Assembly (NCBI GenBank): GCA_963731125.1
Contig: CAVSVP010000024.1
Location: 62,001 to 126,000 of the forward strand
Reading direction: 5' to 3'
DNA length: 64,000 nucleotides
Source: CAVSVP01 sp963731125
GTDB lineage: Bacteria; Pseudomonadota; Gammaproteobacteria; Competibacterales; Competibacteraceae
The notes beneath the pieces were generated by a model that saw only the letters and a program-made list of their open reading frames with translations, was not told the origin of the DNA and did no database searches. Of the stretch, positions 54,374-62,676 are shown one piece after another. Each line of letters starts with the position of its first letter. Position 1 is the stretch's first letter. Both the position numbers and the translations under genes were made by a program.

Positions 54374-55562
54374 CTTAACACCTATCAGTTTTGAGATAAA
54401 CTACCGCCACCAAGCAACTATCATTAGGAGGGGCTGATGGGGAGTGTCAAAAGACTGGCGGAGGAAGTGGAACGCGGGCTAAAAGAAGCCTTACCGAGGT
54501 TGCGTAAGACGGTAGTGAAGAAGCTATCGCTGACGGTAGGGGCGATGCTTGAGGTGCGCACGCCGAATACGGCGGAATTAGCGAACGTGTTGCCGTTGGA
54601 GACCGAGCGCCAGGACATGCGTGAGCAATGGCTACGGCGGCTGTTAAAGAATCCGCGGCTGGAAAGCGCGGCGATTCTGGAGCCCTTTGCCCGCGCGGTG
54701 CTGGAGGAGGCGGCCGCTCACGGTCAGACGGTGCTGCTGAGTCTTGATCAAACCGACGTAGGCGATCGGTTTGCGGTATTGATGCTCAGCGTGCGGGTGG
54801 GAGATCGCTCGCTGCCGTTGGCCTGGCGGGTGGAAGCGGGGGCGGCGAATATTGGGTTTGCTGGCCAACAGGGGGTGTTGGAGCGCGTCCGAGACGGGTT
54901 GCCGGCGGGGGCGGCGGTGATGTTGTTGGCCGATCGCTTTTATCCGTCCGTGGCGTTGTTTGACTGGCTGCACCGCCACGGTTGGCATTACCGGCTGCGT
55001 TTGAAAGACAATCTGAACGTAGATATCGGTGTCGGTGATGTCCACACGACAGGTGACCTGGCCGCTGGCGTGACCGAGCGCTATGTGCCCAACGTCCACC
55101 TGTTTGAACAGGGCGTGCCGACCCACGTCGGCGTGTTGCACGAAGCGGGTCATCCCGAGCCATGGATCATCGCGATGGATTGCGCCCCCTGCCGGGCGGC
55201 CGTGCTGGATTATGGGGCGCGCTGGGCCATTGAACCCACTTTCTCAGACTTCAAGAGTCGCGGTTTTGCGTTGGAAGATACCCAACTCCAAGATCCCGAT
55301 CGCCTCGATCGGCTTCTCCTTATCATGACGCTGGCCATGTACTGGTGTGTGACAGTGGGCCGCCACGACGCCTTGTCTCATCCCACGGTCCTCGAAAAAA
55401 AGCCCACGCGCAGAGCGATCCGGACCATTGGCGTATCAAAAAAGTCAGGCGTAGCCTGCTTTCCTGGTTTCAACGGGGCCTCCGTTTATTACTCAGGCGG
55501 CTACAAACCATGCAGCCTTTGCCACCCTTCTCTATGGTGATGAGAAACTGATAGGTGGTAAG
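54374..55562 (+). mobile_element. IS4-like element, complete copy
   Basis: This 1189-bp element has imperfect terminal repeats (CTTAACACCTATCAGTTT at 54374; CTGATAGGTGGTAAG ending at 55562, reverse complement). Together with the truncated inverted copy it forms one unit flanked by the 9-bp duplication ACTTGACAA. Confidence 0.8.
54437..55540 (+). CDS. IS4-like transposase
   Basis: This 367-aa DDE transposase has Asp in LLSLDQTDVGDRF (about 97-101), Asp in VMLLADRFYPS (about 164) and Glu in RWAIEPTFSDFKSRGF (about 262), with the Tyr/Arg-rich context usual for the IS4 superfamily. The frame is complete with an AGGAGG-type site just before ATG 54437. The C-terminal tail (YYSGGYKPCSLCHPSLW) reaches into the terminal region. 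Confidence 0.85.
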   Translation: MGSVKRLAEEVERGLKEALPRLRKTVVKKLSLTVGAMLEVRTPNTAELANVLPLETERQDMREQWLRRLLKNPRLESAAILEPFARAVLEEAAAHGQTVLLSLDQTDVGDRFAVLMLSVRVGDRSLPLAWRVEAGAANIGFAGQQGVLERVRDGLPAGAAVMLLADRFYPSVALFDWLHRHGWHYRLRLKDNLNVDIGVGDVHTTGDLAAGVTERYVPNVHLFEQGVPTHVGVLHEAGHPEPWIIAMDCAPCRAAVLDYGARWAIEPTFSDFKSRGFALEDTQLQDPDRLDRLLLIMTLAMYWCVTVGRHDALSHPTVLEKKPTRRAIRTIGVSKKSGVACFPGFNGASVYYSGGYKPCSLCHPSLW

Positions 55563-55671
55563 ACTTGACAATGTCACATTTCCAAAATGGCCGATGAGTT
55601 TGTATCATAATGGTTTTTTGTAGAAAAGTGCTGATGATGACAAAAAAGCGCTGGGGCGTCGGTGGGGACTG

Positions 55672-57093
55672 GTGCCCGAGGCGATTCATACGCTGGGTCA
55701 ACGGCTGCATGACGTTTGGGCTCGCTACCGGAGCTGTTTCCAGACCCAAACCCGAGACGGCGGCGCCTATGCGCACCCTGATCTGAGCGGGCTGCTGCGC
55801 ATGGAGGGGAACCGACACTATAGCGGCATAGGCCGGGAGACGGGTGTCGGAGGGCAAAACCTCCAGCACTTCATGAGCCACTCCCCCTGGTCGGCTGAGG
55901 CGGTCTACCGCCAGGTCCAGGAGGAAGTGAAAGCGGTTCCGGAACTGACGAGGGGGGCCGTGGTACTGGTCGACGAAAGTGCCGACGAGAAAGCCGGCGA
56001 CGCCAGTGCCGGGGCGGCTAAGCAGTACAATGGCCGGCTGGGCAAGGTGGAAACGAGCCAAGTCGGGGTGTTCTTGAGTTATGTGAACCTCACGGCGGCG
56101 GCGGGGTTTTGGACCTGGATCACGGGCAAGCTGTTTCTGCCGGAAGCCTGGTTCGAGACCAGCTACAAGAAGCGGCGTAAGCGACTGGGCATTCCCGAGT
56201 CGCTACGCTTCAAAACCAAAGTCGAATTGGCCTGGGACGGGATTGAAGAAGTCATCGCGGGTGGTCTGTCGTTCGAAATCGTCGGTTTCGATAGCCTGTA
56301 CGGACGGAGTGGCTGGCTGCGGGCCCAGGTGCGAAAGGCCCAGCGGCGGTATATGGCGGAAATCCCGGCCGACACGGCCGTGTACCTGGAAAAACCGACG
56401 CTCGGCATTCCCCCGCGCCAGGGTCAGCGAGGAAAAAAACCGACGCAGGTGCAGGTGCTGGCCGGAGAAACGGTCCGCGTGGACAGCCTGCGGGAGACGC
56501 TGGCCTGGCAGCGCCTTCGGGTCCGAGCAACCGAACGGGGTGAGTTGAACGACCGCTTTGCCGCGCGCCGCGTCTGGACCGTGCATGACGGCCAAGCCGT
56601 GGAAGACTGGCTGGTGATGCGCGAAGAGGCCGCCGACCGTTACCGCTATGCGCTGTGTAACGCCTCAGCGGACACTTCATTGGAACAACTGGCCTGGTGG
56701 AAGTGCCAGCGCTACTTCATCGAACGGGCCAACCAGGATGCCAAGTCCGAGCTGGGCTGGGATGAGTTGCAGGCGCAGAAGTACCGCGCCTGGGATCATC
56801 ATCTCGCTTTGACGGTACTCGCCTCCTGGTTCATCGCCCAAACCCAACTCGACTGGGCGCAGACTCATCCGCGTGACCCGGCGTTGCTCGAAGAATTAGA
56901 CACGGATGTCTTACCAGCCCTGTCGGTGGCCAATGTCCGAGAGTTACTGCGCGCGGTCATGCCTTTGAAACGCTTGACTGAAGAACAAGCCACCGAGCGC
57001 GTTGTCGAGCATTTGCTCAATCGCACCCGATCACGCAAGAGTCGGCTGAAAAAACAACGACTTAAAAATAGAGCCCACACCGGCCCGACGTGA
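55672..57093 (+). CDS. IS701-family transposase (copy C)
   Basis: This 473-aa intact transposase with a GTG start is the same length as copies A and B, with scattered substitutions (for example VVLVDESADEKAGDA and TSYKKRRKRLGIPESLR). The DDE landmarks FDSLYGRSG and ERANQDAKSELGWDE are kept. Greater divergence suggests it arrived separately or earlier. It lies within the intron 2 reverse transcriptase gene. Confidence 0.88.
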   Translation: MPEAIHTLGQRLHDVWARYRSCFQTQTRDGGAYAHPDLSGLLRMEGNRHYSGIGRETGVGGQNLQHFMSHSPWSAEAVYRQVQEEVKAVPELTRGAVVLVDESADEKAGDASAGAAKQYNGRLGKVETSQVGVFLSYVNLTAAAGFWTWITGKLFLPEAWFETSYKKRRKRLGIPESLRFKTKVELAWDGIEEVIAGGLSFEIVGFDSLYGRSGWLRAQVRKAQRRYMAEIPADTAVYLEKPTLGIPPRQGQRGKKPTQVQVLAGETVRVDSLRETLAWQRLRVRATERGELNDRFAARRVWTVHDGQAVEDWLVMREEAADRYRYALCNASADTSLEQLAWWKCQRYFIERANQDAKSELGWDELQAQKYRAWDHHLALTVLASWFIAQTQLDWAQTHPRDPALLEELDTDVLPALSVANVRELLRAVMPLKRLTEEQATERVVEHLLNRTRSRKSRLKKQRLKNRAHTGPT

Positions 57094-57118
57094 GGCTAAT
57101 GTGACATTGTCAAGTTAA

Positions 57119-57446
57119 GGAGATCAATGCGTTTACCCGAGGATGGGTAAGCTACTTTCGGCTCACCAGCGTTAAAGCCGCTTTCGAGCAGTTGGATCAA
57201 TGGCTACGCCGTCGACTGCGTAAAATCCTATGGGAGCAGTGGCGTACACCAAACACCCGACGTCGGAAGCTGATAGCGCTCGGTGTCGAGGCGACGCGGG
57301 CACGCAAAGCAGCGGCCACTGGCCTTGGGGCTTGGTGGAATGCAGGGGCTTCGCACATACACGCGGCCGTGACCATCCGGTCGCTGGCACAGTGGGGACT
57401 TCTCGGTCTACTCGATCAACTCCGCGGTTGGCAGCGGTCCATTTGA
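57119..57446 (+). pseudogene. ltrA: Intron 2 reverse transcriptase/maturase, C-terminal part
   Basis: The frame continues EINAFTRGWVSYFRLTSVKA, FEQLDQWLRRRLRKILWEQW, and ends LLDQLRGWQRSI at 57446. This is the end of the maturase and DNA-binding region (GIIM-type, W-rich) of LtrA proteins. With both upstream parts it restores a 459-aa protein: CAG GTG ATT AAG GAG across the IS701 junction. Confidence 0.8.
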
Positions 57447-57480
57447 ACCGCCGTGTACGGTCCCGTACGCACGGTGGTGT
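57445..57480 (+). ncRNA. Group II intron domain V (intron 2)
   Basis: GAACCGCCGTGTACGG pairs with CCGTACGCACGGTGGTGT around a short loop directly after the reverse transcriptase stop. Domain VI and the intron end (ACCCGAT) follow at 57517. The form is that of many bacterial introns whose 3' region begins GAACCGCCGU. Confidence 0.65.
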
Positions 57481-57525
57481 GGGCGGACGGGAGGAGCAAT
57501 CCTCCCTCCGACCCGATCCGAATAT

Positions 57526-58901
57526 CTCTTTATAACGGATTCTGTTGATGGTGTTTCAGGCCGTTCATAGAGCCTGAGACGAGCAAATTCTCCAACCCGT
57601 TTTCTGCGTAACGTTTGTCATTGAGTCGTTCGACCGGACGGCGTTGTCCGTGGTGTTTTTTCACCGTTACAGGTGATGAGGGGTAAAAGTTCCACAACAA
57701 TGCCAGCGCCGGCACACGGGATTCGGTTGACTCCAACGTGCCGTGGAAGTACTGGGCGTTAAAGCAGGCTCGATCAAGGAACCTCATTAACCGATTGAGC
57801 AGATTACTGGTGCGATGGGCGCGCGCATCATCATAGCGGCGGCTGAAGGGGGCCCGCTTGTCACACAGATCCAGCGTGTGGTGCTGCATCGGTGACTCCG
57901 GTAAGGTTTGCTCAGCCCATTCCCGCAGTCGGCGCAAACGTTGGGCGAAGGCGGCCTTACTCGGTGCCCGATAGGCCCGCCAGACTTTCTTGCCCACCTG
58001 CTCGAAGCACTCGGCCAGCCCGTTGGTGGCCCGATCGCGGATTTTCAAAAACGCCTGCAAGACACACAAAATGACGGTGATACTCGCAAACAAGCGCTTC
58101 CAGGCCCCCTGCGTGGCGGCCCAGCCGGCAGTGTTGACCGTCTCGTACGCATAGTCCGGATCGAGTTCGCAAGCTGCCTCGGCAACCCCCCCGTAGGCGT
58201 CGGTCAACGCCGCCTCCGCGGCGGAATCGCTGACCGACGCCCCGAGAATACACCCCGCACCGGCGGTCGTGGCGATGTAGATCTTCTCTCCGTCCAAGCG
58301 GCTGTGTTTCTCCTCGGCTCCCAGGTCTTGGGGCAAGCGCTGCGGGGTTTTCACGGTCGCGCCGACCATGCTGAACCGACCCAAGCTCTGCTCCAGCCGA
58401 TACCAACACATCGTATCACGCCCAACCACATAGGCCAGCGCCCAGCACGGCACATGAAAACGCATCAACCACAGCGCCTTGTCCACCTCCGCTACCCTCG
58501 CCGTCATGTAGGGCATCACAAACGCTGGCGCCACCGTCCACACCGTCGCATCCGCGCTCAGTCGAACTCGTCGGCAGCGCAGCCGCTGTTTGTGTGACGG
58601 TTCGGTAAACCCATAGAGCCCATAGCCTTGATCGAACCCAGCAGGAAACAGTTCCGGATGCCGCGCGTAGAGTTCATCCAACTGCGCTTTGGCAAACTCG
58701 TTCTCACTCATAAACCGCTCATAATCGGCTTCGCTTATCGGCAAGCGAAGCGTCCGATAGCCTCGCGTTGGTGGTTGCGTTACAGTACTCATCGCTGCCT
58801 CGGGTTGGGGAGATGTCGGTATCTTTGCTATTCGTCAACATCTCTCACCCGACGGCTGCTTTCAACCCGGGTTCAGTTCATCAACAGAATCCGTTATAAA
58901 G
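57526..58901 (-). mobile_element. Unclassified insertion sequence (IS-X)
   Basis: Perfect inverted repeats of at least 23 bp (57528-57550 and 58879-58901) begin CTTTATAACGG. Two further bases (CT at 57526-57527; AG at 60642-60643 beyond ISKra4 element 2) extend them to 25 bp. The element is about 1.38 kb. Its left end is the target of ISKra4 element 1 and its right end the target of ISKra4 element 2. I see no clear target duplication of its own. Confidence 0.7.
57530..58792 (-). CDS. Transposase-like protein of IS-X
   Basis: This 420-aa protein has motifs I recognise from an unnamed transposase group: RFSMVGATVKTPQRLPQDLG, LDGEKIYIATTAGAGCILGA (possible first Asp), ETVNTAGWAATQGAWKRLF and ITVILCVLQAFLKIRDRA. 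Relatives often have His where this one has Gln in the LQAFLKIR segment, so activity is doubtful. The last codons lie inside the terminal repeat. Its family is not certain. Confidence 0.65.
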   Translation of the reverse strand: MSTVTQPPTRGYRTLRLPISEADYERFMSENEFAKAQLDELYARHPELFPAGFDQGYGLYGFTEPSHKQRLRCRRVRLSADATVWTVAPAFVMPYMTARVAEVDKALWLMRFHVPCWALAYVVGRDTMCWYRLEQSLGRFSMVGATVKTPQRLPQDLGAEEKHSRLDGEKIYIATTAGAGCILGASVSDSAAEAALTDAYGGVAEAACELDPDYAYETVNTAGWAATQGAWKRLFASITVILCVLQAFLKIRDRATNGLAECFEQVGKKVWRAYRAPSKAAFAQRLRRLREWAEQTLPESPMQHHTLDLCDKRAPFSRRYDDARAHRTSNLLNRLMRFLDRACFNAQYFHGTLESTESRVPALALLWNFYPSSPVTVKKHHGQRRPVERLNDKRYAENGLENLLVSGSMNGLKHHQQNPL

Positions 58902-60632
58902 GGGTGCAACCCGCTGCGCGCGCTAGTTAATCACAATTTATTTATGGTTTTGACTCCTCAGGAGTGCGTGCTAGCCCCCGCCGGGATCTAAGGTAAACTA
59001 CGCTGTGTGAAGCAACGTAGTCAAGACCGATGGGAGCTAGCGATGAACAGCATGAACGAAACCCGAGGGAAAGACAATCGCCAAGCGATACTGGCGGAGA
59101 CAGCCAAGCTAGTGGAGCGCGTGGAGCAGGCGTATGTGCAAGGCGAAGCGGTGCATGAACTGGAGCGGGGCTTATTTGCTCAGCTGCTGCGGATGGGGCA
59201 TCAGCTAGTGGAGCTGTTTTTTAGCTTATGTGGGCCAGGTGATCACGGGGCGCAAGTAAGCTTACCCGGTGGTCGGCAGGTCAAGCGCCTGGGGCGAAGC
59301 CGCGTTCGTGAGTATCGCTCGGTGTTTGGGGAGCATCAGCTGGAGCGGGTGGTGTACGGAACGCGGGAAGGTCAGAAGATCGACTACGTGCCGCTGGATA
59401 GCCAGCGGCAGTTACCGGCGAGCAAGTTTTCCTATCTGCTGCAAGAGTGGGATCAGGCGCTGGTGATTGAGCAGCCGTATGCGCAGGTGAGCGAGACGCT
59501 GGAGCGGATGTTGGGGGTTCGGCAGTCGGTGCATAGTTTGGAGCGGATCAATCAGCAGTTGTCGGGTTCGGTAGAAGCATTTTGGGCGGGTCGGGAGCCA
59601 GCACCGGCGGCACAAGACGACGAGTTGGTGGTGTGTAGCGCGGACAGTAAAGGGGTGGTGAGGCGGCGTGCGGTCACCGCAGTCGACATGGTTGCTGAGC
59701 GTGACGTGGCGACTACGGGGGATGAGGGCAAACCGGGCGGCAAGAAAATGGCGTTGCTTGGTGCTGCCTATCCCATGGCGGCTTATGTTCGCACCCCCGA
59801 GCAGGTGCTTGCGGCGCTGTTTACGGTCCCCTCCGCGTCGGGCACCCAACCGCCCCGGCGGCCCAAGCCGTTGCATAAATACGTTCGGGCCAGCCTGGCG
59901 CGCGACGCGCAGGAGACGATGGCACCGTCCTATGCGGCGATCTTTGCTTGGCTCGCTGAGGAGCAGCGCCAGCGCAATCCCAGCAGCCAGCAGCGCGTTG
60001 TGGTACTGATGGATGGCCAACCCTCCCTGTGGCGTGCCGCGGAACAGGGGTTAGCCGGGGTGAGCTATGTGGAGGTGCTGGATCTGATGCACGCGTTGGG
60101 CTATCTCTGGGATGCGGCCGAGTTATTCCATCCCAGCGGTGCCCAAGGTCCGGGCACAGAGAGCGTCAAGCAGCAGCGTCTGGTGTTCGTCAAACAACAG
60201 GCCGAACGCCTGCTCAACGGTCAGGTACAGACCGTCATCGGCCGTCTGCGTGCCCAATCCCACCGACTGAGTGCGGCACAACGCGAGTCGCTCGCCGAGG
60301 TTATCGGCTATTTGAGTCACAATGTCGCACGGATGCAGTATGACCACTACCTGCAAGCGGGCTATCCCATCGCTTCGGGGGTGATTGAGGGGGCGTGTCG
60401 GCATGTCGTCTGTGATCGGATGGAGCGCTCCGGCATGCGCTGGGTGATGCCCGGCGCCAAGGCGATGCTCGAGTTGCGCTGTATCGGCATCAATCAGGAC
60501 TGGGAGGCGTTTATGAAATTTCATATCGCACACGAAAACCAACGACTCTATCCCATGAAGGCGGCCAATGATGAGACGTTCTTACCCGATCGACTGATCG
60601 CCTAACAATATAGCGGAAGGCGGGTTACACCC
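58902..60632 (+). mobile_element. ISKra4-family element 2
   Basis: This 1731-bp element has ends GGGTGCAACCCGC and GCGGGTTACACCC (12 of 13 bases matched as inverted repeats) and a 9-bp target duplication GTTATAAAG (58893-58901 and 60633-60641). It lies in the right terminal repeat of IS-X. It is unrelated at close range to ISKra4 element 1. Confidence 0.8.
59043..60605 (+). CDS. ISKra4-family transposase (element 2)
   Basis: This 520-aa transposase has the first Asp in VVCSADSKGVVRRR (about 200), a second in VVLMDGQPSLWRAAE (about 323), and the terminal Glu region GVIEGACRHVVCDRMERSG followed by MRW, a hallmark of the ISKra4 family. GGGAG lies 7 nt before ATG 59043; a GTG at 59007 is a longer alternative. 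The frame is intact, in contrast with element 1. Confidence 0.87.
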   Translation: MNSMNETRGKDNRQAILAETAKLVERVEQAYVQGEAVHELERGLFAQLLRMGHQLVELFFSLCGPGDHGAQVSLPGGRQVKRLGRSRVREYRSVFGEHQLERVVYGTREGQKIDYVPLDSQRQLPASKFSYLLQEWDQALVIEQPYAQVSETLERMLGVRQSVHSLERINQQLSGSVEAFWAGREPAPAAQDDELVVCSADSKGVVRRRAVTAVDMVAERDVATTGDEGKPGGKKMALLGAAYPMAAYVRTPEQVLAALFTVPSASGTQPPRRPKPLHKYVRASLARDAQETMAPSYAAIFAWLAEEQRQRNPSSQQRVVVLMDGQPSLWRAAEQGLAGVSYVEVLDLMHALGYLWDAAELFHPSGAQGPGTESVKQQRLVFVKQQAERLLNGQVQTVIGRLRAQSHRLSAAQRESLAEVIGYLSHNVARMQYDHYLQAGYPIASGVIEGACRHVVCDRMERSGMRWVMPGAKAMLELRCIGINQDWEAFMKFHIAHENQRLYPMKAANDETFLPDRLIA

Positions 60633-60826
60633 GTTATAAAGAGTACTATTTCTCTTTACATAGAATAAGATACTGTTTAAGTTACAGTTAAATGACAGCC
60701 AGGCGCCGAGGATGAACGGGCAGTGATTCCGTTCTGTAAACGACCGTTTATGAAACAGCCATGCTGATCCAATATGCGCGCATCTCAAAAGCCGATCTCA
60801 ATGAGTCAAATTTGGAAGTACTGAAA

Positions 60827-61612
60827 ATGGAAATCACCTTCTCGCCGAGAAAAATAGCCAGATTTTTCTTAATAATTGTGCTTATTCTCGTCATCGGCCA
60901 TACGGTTGGAATGTTCTTCCGTTGGGTGCTGGGACATGGCTCCGTTCACGGGCTGGTCCGTCTCTTCGACCTGAACGCTGAGAGGAACCTCCCCACCCTG
61001 TATGCTACGGTGTCTATGGTTGTATGCGCCGCCTTGCTTGGGCTTATCAGCCTTGCTAAAAGGAAGACTAGACAACCTTATGTCTTTCACTGGCTTGGGC
61101 TTGGTTTTATTTTTCTTTTCCTGGCCGTCGATGAATTTGTCGAACTTCATGAGAAACTACATGCGCCTATGGTGAAGCTGCTAGACTTGCATGGACTGCT
61201 ATTTGTCGGCTGGGTAGTCCCGTATGCTGCTGCCTGTCTGATTCTCTTTGCAATCTACTTGAAATTTATCTGGAACTTGCCCAGAAGAACATCCATCCAT
61301 TTTCTCTTGGCGGGTTTTGTTTATATGGTGGGCGTCATGGGCATCGAAGCGGTCAGTGGGATGTATCTTGAACTCTACGGCAGTGACGTCATTTATGCGC
61401 TGACTTACACTCTGGAAGAAATACTGGAGATGACTGGAATATTGATTTTCATCTATGCACTAACATCGTACATTGATATCGAACTGCAGGGCCTCCGGAT
61501 AGGAATAACATCACAACCGGAAATAATTCCGAAGACCCAGAACGAGAAGCTGAGTGAAAATAAGAGTAGCGCCCCGATTGGCGTAAAAATACACGCTAAA
61601 AATTTTGGGTAG
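60827..61612 (+). CDS. Conserved membrane protein of unknown function
   Basis: This protein of about 261 aa has seven or so hydrophobic helices. A conserved polar stretch AVDEFVELHEKLHAPMVKLL sits between helices 3 and 4 and has Asp, Glu and His residues that could bind a metal or haem. The C-terminal 45 residues are polar. ATG 60827 has GGAAG 8 nt upstream; an in-frame ATG at 60761 adds a polar extension. I recall similar uncharacterised proteins but no function. It is the first host-like gene right of the mobile block. Confidence 0.65.
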   Translation: MEITFSPRKIARFFLIIVLILVIGHTVGMFFRWVLGHGSVHGLVRLFDLNAERNLPTLYATVSMVVCAALLGLISLAKRKTRQPYVFHWLGLGFIFLFLAVDEFVELHEKLHAPMVKLLDLHGLLFVGWVVPYAAACLILFAIYLKFIWNLPRRTSIHFLLAGFVYMVGVMGIEAVSGMYLELYGSDVIYALTYTLEEILEMTGILIFIYALTSYIDIELQGLRIGITSQPEIIPKTQNEKLSENKSSAPIGVKIHAKNFG

Positions 61613-61818
61613 CACGGCTCGGCTCACGCTATGTCGGCTTTTGCCTGCTGCTCGCGAATGTATTTATATATTTATGCTTGTTCGACGGCTATGGCTGCAT
61701 CAATTTCCTATCTATGGCCTGATAGAAGGCCAAGCCCTCAACTCACCTGGGATTCGCTCTGACCATACGCAATAACGATTTGAGCAGTAAATATTCGGCC
61801 AACCCATTCTTGGAACGA

Positions 61819-62676
61819 TCAGCGGGTTAGCACCTGCCTGAAGTGTTGATCCAAAGGATAAACCCATAAGTCCTTGATGGGAACACTCTGTTTTCGAGCC
61901 GGTCCGAGTTTCCCCCGGCCTTGAGTTTGACCCAGGTAAACCCAATTGGCCGCTTGGTAGCAGGTGCCCTGAAAGCGGGGTTTCTCCACGAAAGTCTCTA
62001 GCAGGACGGGGCGATAGCCATAGCGCTGCTGCCACTGCCTGGGAAGCAGCCGGGCGGCCTTGGCTAAGATCATGGAGGCCAGATTGCGGGAGTGCACCCA
62101 GGGCAGGATCAGAAAGCGGGCATTGTTGACGATCAGCGGCAGATGTCGCGTGCGCTGCTCAGGGCGCCAGCCGATATCGCGGTCGCGTGGCGCGACCTGC
62201 CAGGCGGCGGCGCCAAAGCCGAGCCGCGCGATCAGTTGTGGGCCGGAGAAGATGCGGTAGCGCAATTGGGCGCCAGGCAGGGGTTGATAGCCGAGATAGT
62301 GGTAGCGGTGGAGGTACTCGTTCCACCGCCGCGAATCCTGGCGGTTTTGAACCGGTTGCAGTCGTAGCGGGGTGAGGGCCCGAGCCGGGCTGACGATCGG
62401 TAGCCCGGGATCGGTTTGCGAAGTGATCGCCACCGTTGCCCGGGGTTGGGGGTGACGCGGGGGTGGCAGCTCGATGAGCCCATCGCGGTGCATCCGTAGC
62501 ATGGCGACGCGGGCGGACATGTCTTTCCAGCCGCCATCGGCCTTGTACCAGCCCAGGACCTGACAGGTCAATCGGGAGAGCTCGGCGCGGGTGCGTCCGG
62601 GCGCCTCAGCAATGAGCCGACGGATTTGGGCGATCTCCTCGGCACGGAAGTGGCGACCACAGTAGCGATAGCTCAC
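61819..62676 (-). CDS. DUF4338 protein (Druantia DruA-like), passenger of an IS66 remnant
   Basis: This 285-aa protein starts MSYRYCGRHFRAEEIAQIR and shows the DUF4338 pattern throughout: LTCQVLGWYKADGGWKDMS, WNEYLHRYHYLGYQPLPGAQ, FGAAAWQVAPRDRDIGW, LPLIVNNARFLILPWV, LLETFVEKPRFQGTCYQAAN and WVYLGQTQGRGK. The domain is that of DruA in the Druantia anti-phage system, but DruA homologues also travel with transposons. Here it overlaps the IS66 transposase end by 4 bp (ATGA), so it is probably the element's own gene. No other Druantia genes are present. Confidence 0.82.
   Translation of the reverse strand: MSYRYCGRHFRAEEIAQIRRLIAEAPGRTRAELSRLTCQVLGWYKADGGWKDMSARVAMLRMHRDGLIELPPPRHPQPRATVAITSQTDPGLPIVSPARALTPLRLQPVQNRQDSRRWNEYLHRYHYLGYQPLPGAQLRYRIFSGPQLIARLGFGAAAWQVAPRDRDIGWRPEQRTRHLPLIVNNARFLILPWVHSRNLASMILAKAARLLPRQWQQRYGYRPVLLETFVEKPRFQGTCYQAANWVYLGQTQGRGKLGPARKQSVPIKDLWVYPLDQHFRQVLTR

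Larger units (their letters stand above)
53758..57114 (+). mobile_element. IS701-family element, copy C, split near its left end
   Basis: The original left end CTTGACAA starts at 53758 and the right end is at 57114, with a perfect 4-bp duplication TTAA (53754-53757, 57115-57118). An IS4-like pair (53766-55562) entered 8 bp inside the left end, producing the 9-bp duplication ACTTGACAA (53757-53765, 55563-55571), so 55564-57114 still forms a complete 1551-bp element. It has diverged from copies A and B. Confidence 0.85.
47714..57517 (+). mobile_element. Group II intron 2 (about 2 kb, expanded by intron 3 and IS701 copy C)
   Basis: It starts GTGCGCCAGGC at 47714 and ends ...CGACCCGAT at 57517. 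Subtracting intron 3 (48801-53249) and the IS701 unit with its duplication leaves about 1994 nt, a usual full-length intron. The reverse transcriptase gene reconstructed from 48257-48800, 53250-53757 and 57119-57446 totals 1380 nt, exactly 460 codons. Confidence 0.8.
44564..57519 (+). mobile_element. ISKra4-family element 1, expanded by nested introns and ISs
   Basis: When the nested elements are removed this is a 1470-bp IS with perfect 27-bp terminal inverted repeats (44564-44565 joined to 45407-45431; 46848-46872 joined to 57518-57519). A 9-bp target duplication GAATATCTC flanks it (44555-44563 and 57520-57528). Both terminal repeats carry a group II intron, and the right one carries a second intron with further insertions. 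It entered the left end of an unclassified IS. Confidence 0.8.

Noticed and set aside
57520..57550. Target duplication for IS-X
   Set aside because: After removing the ISKra4 elements the flanks (GAATAT and TACTAT) do not form a convincing direct repeat.
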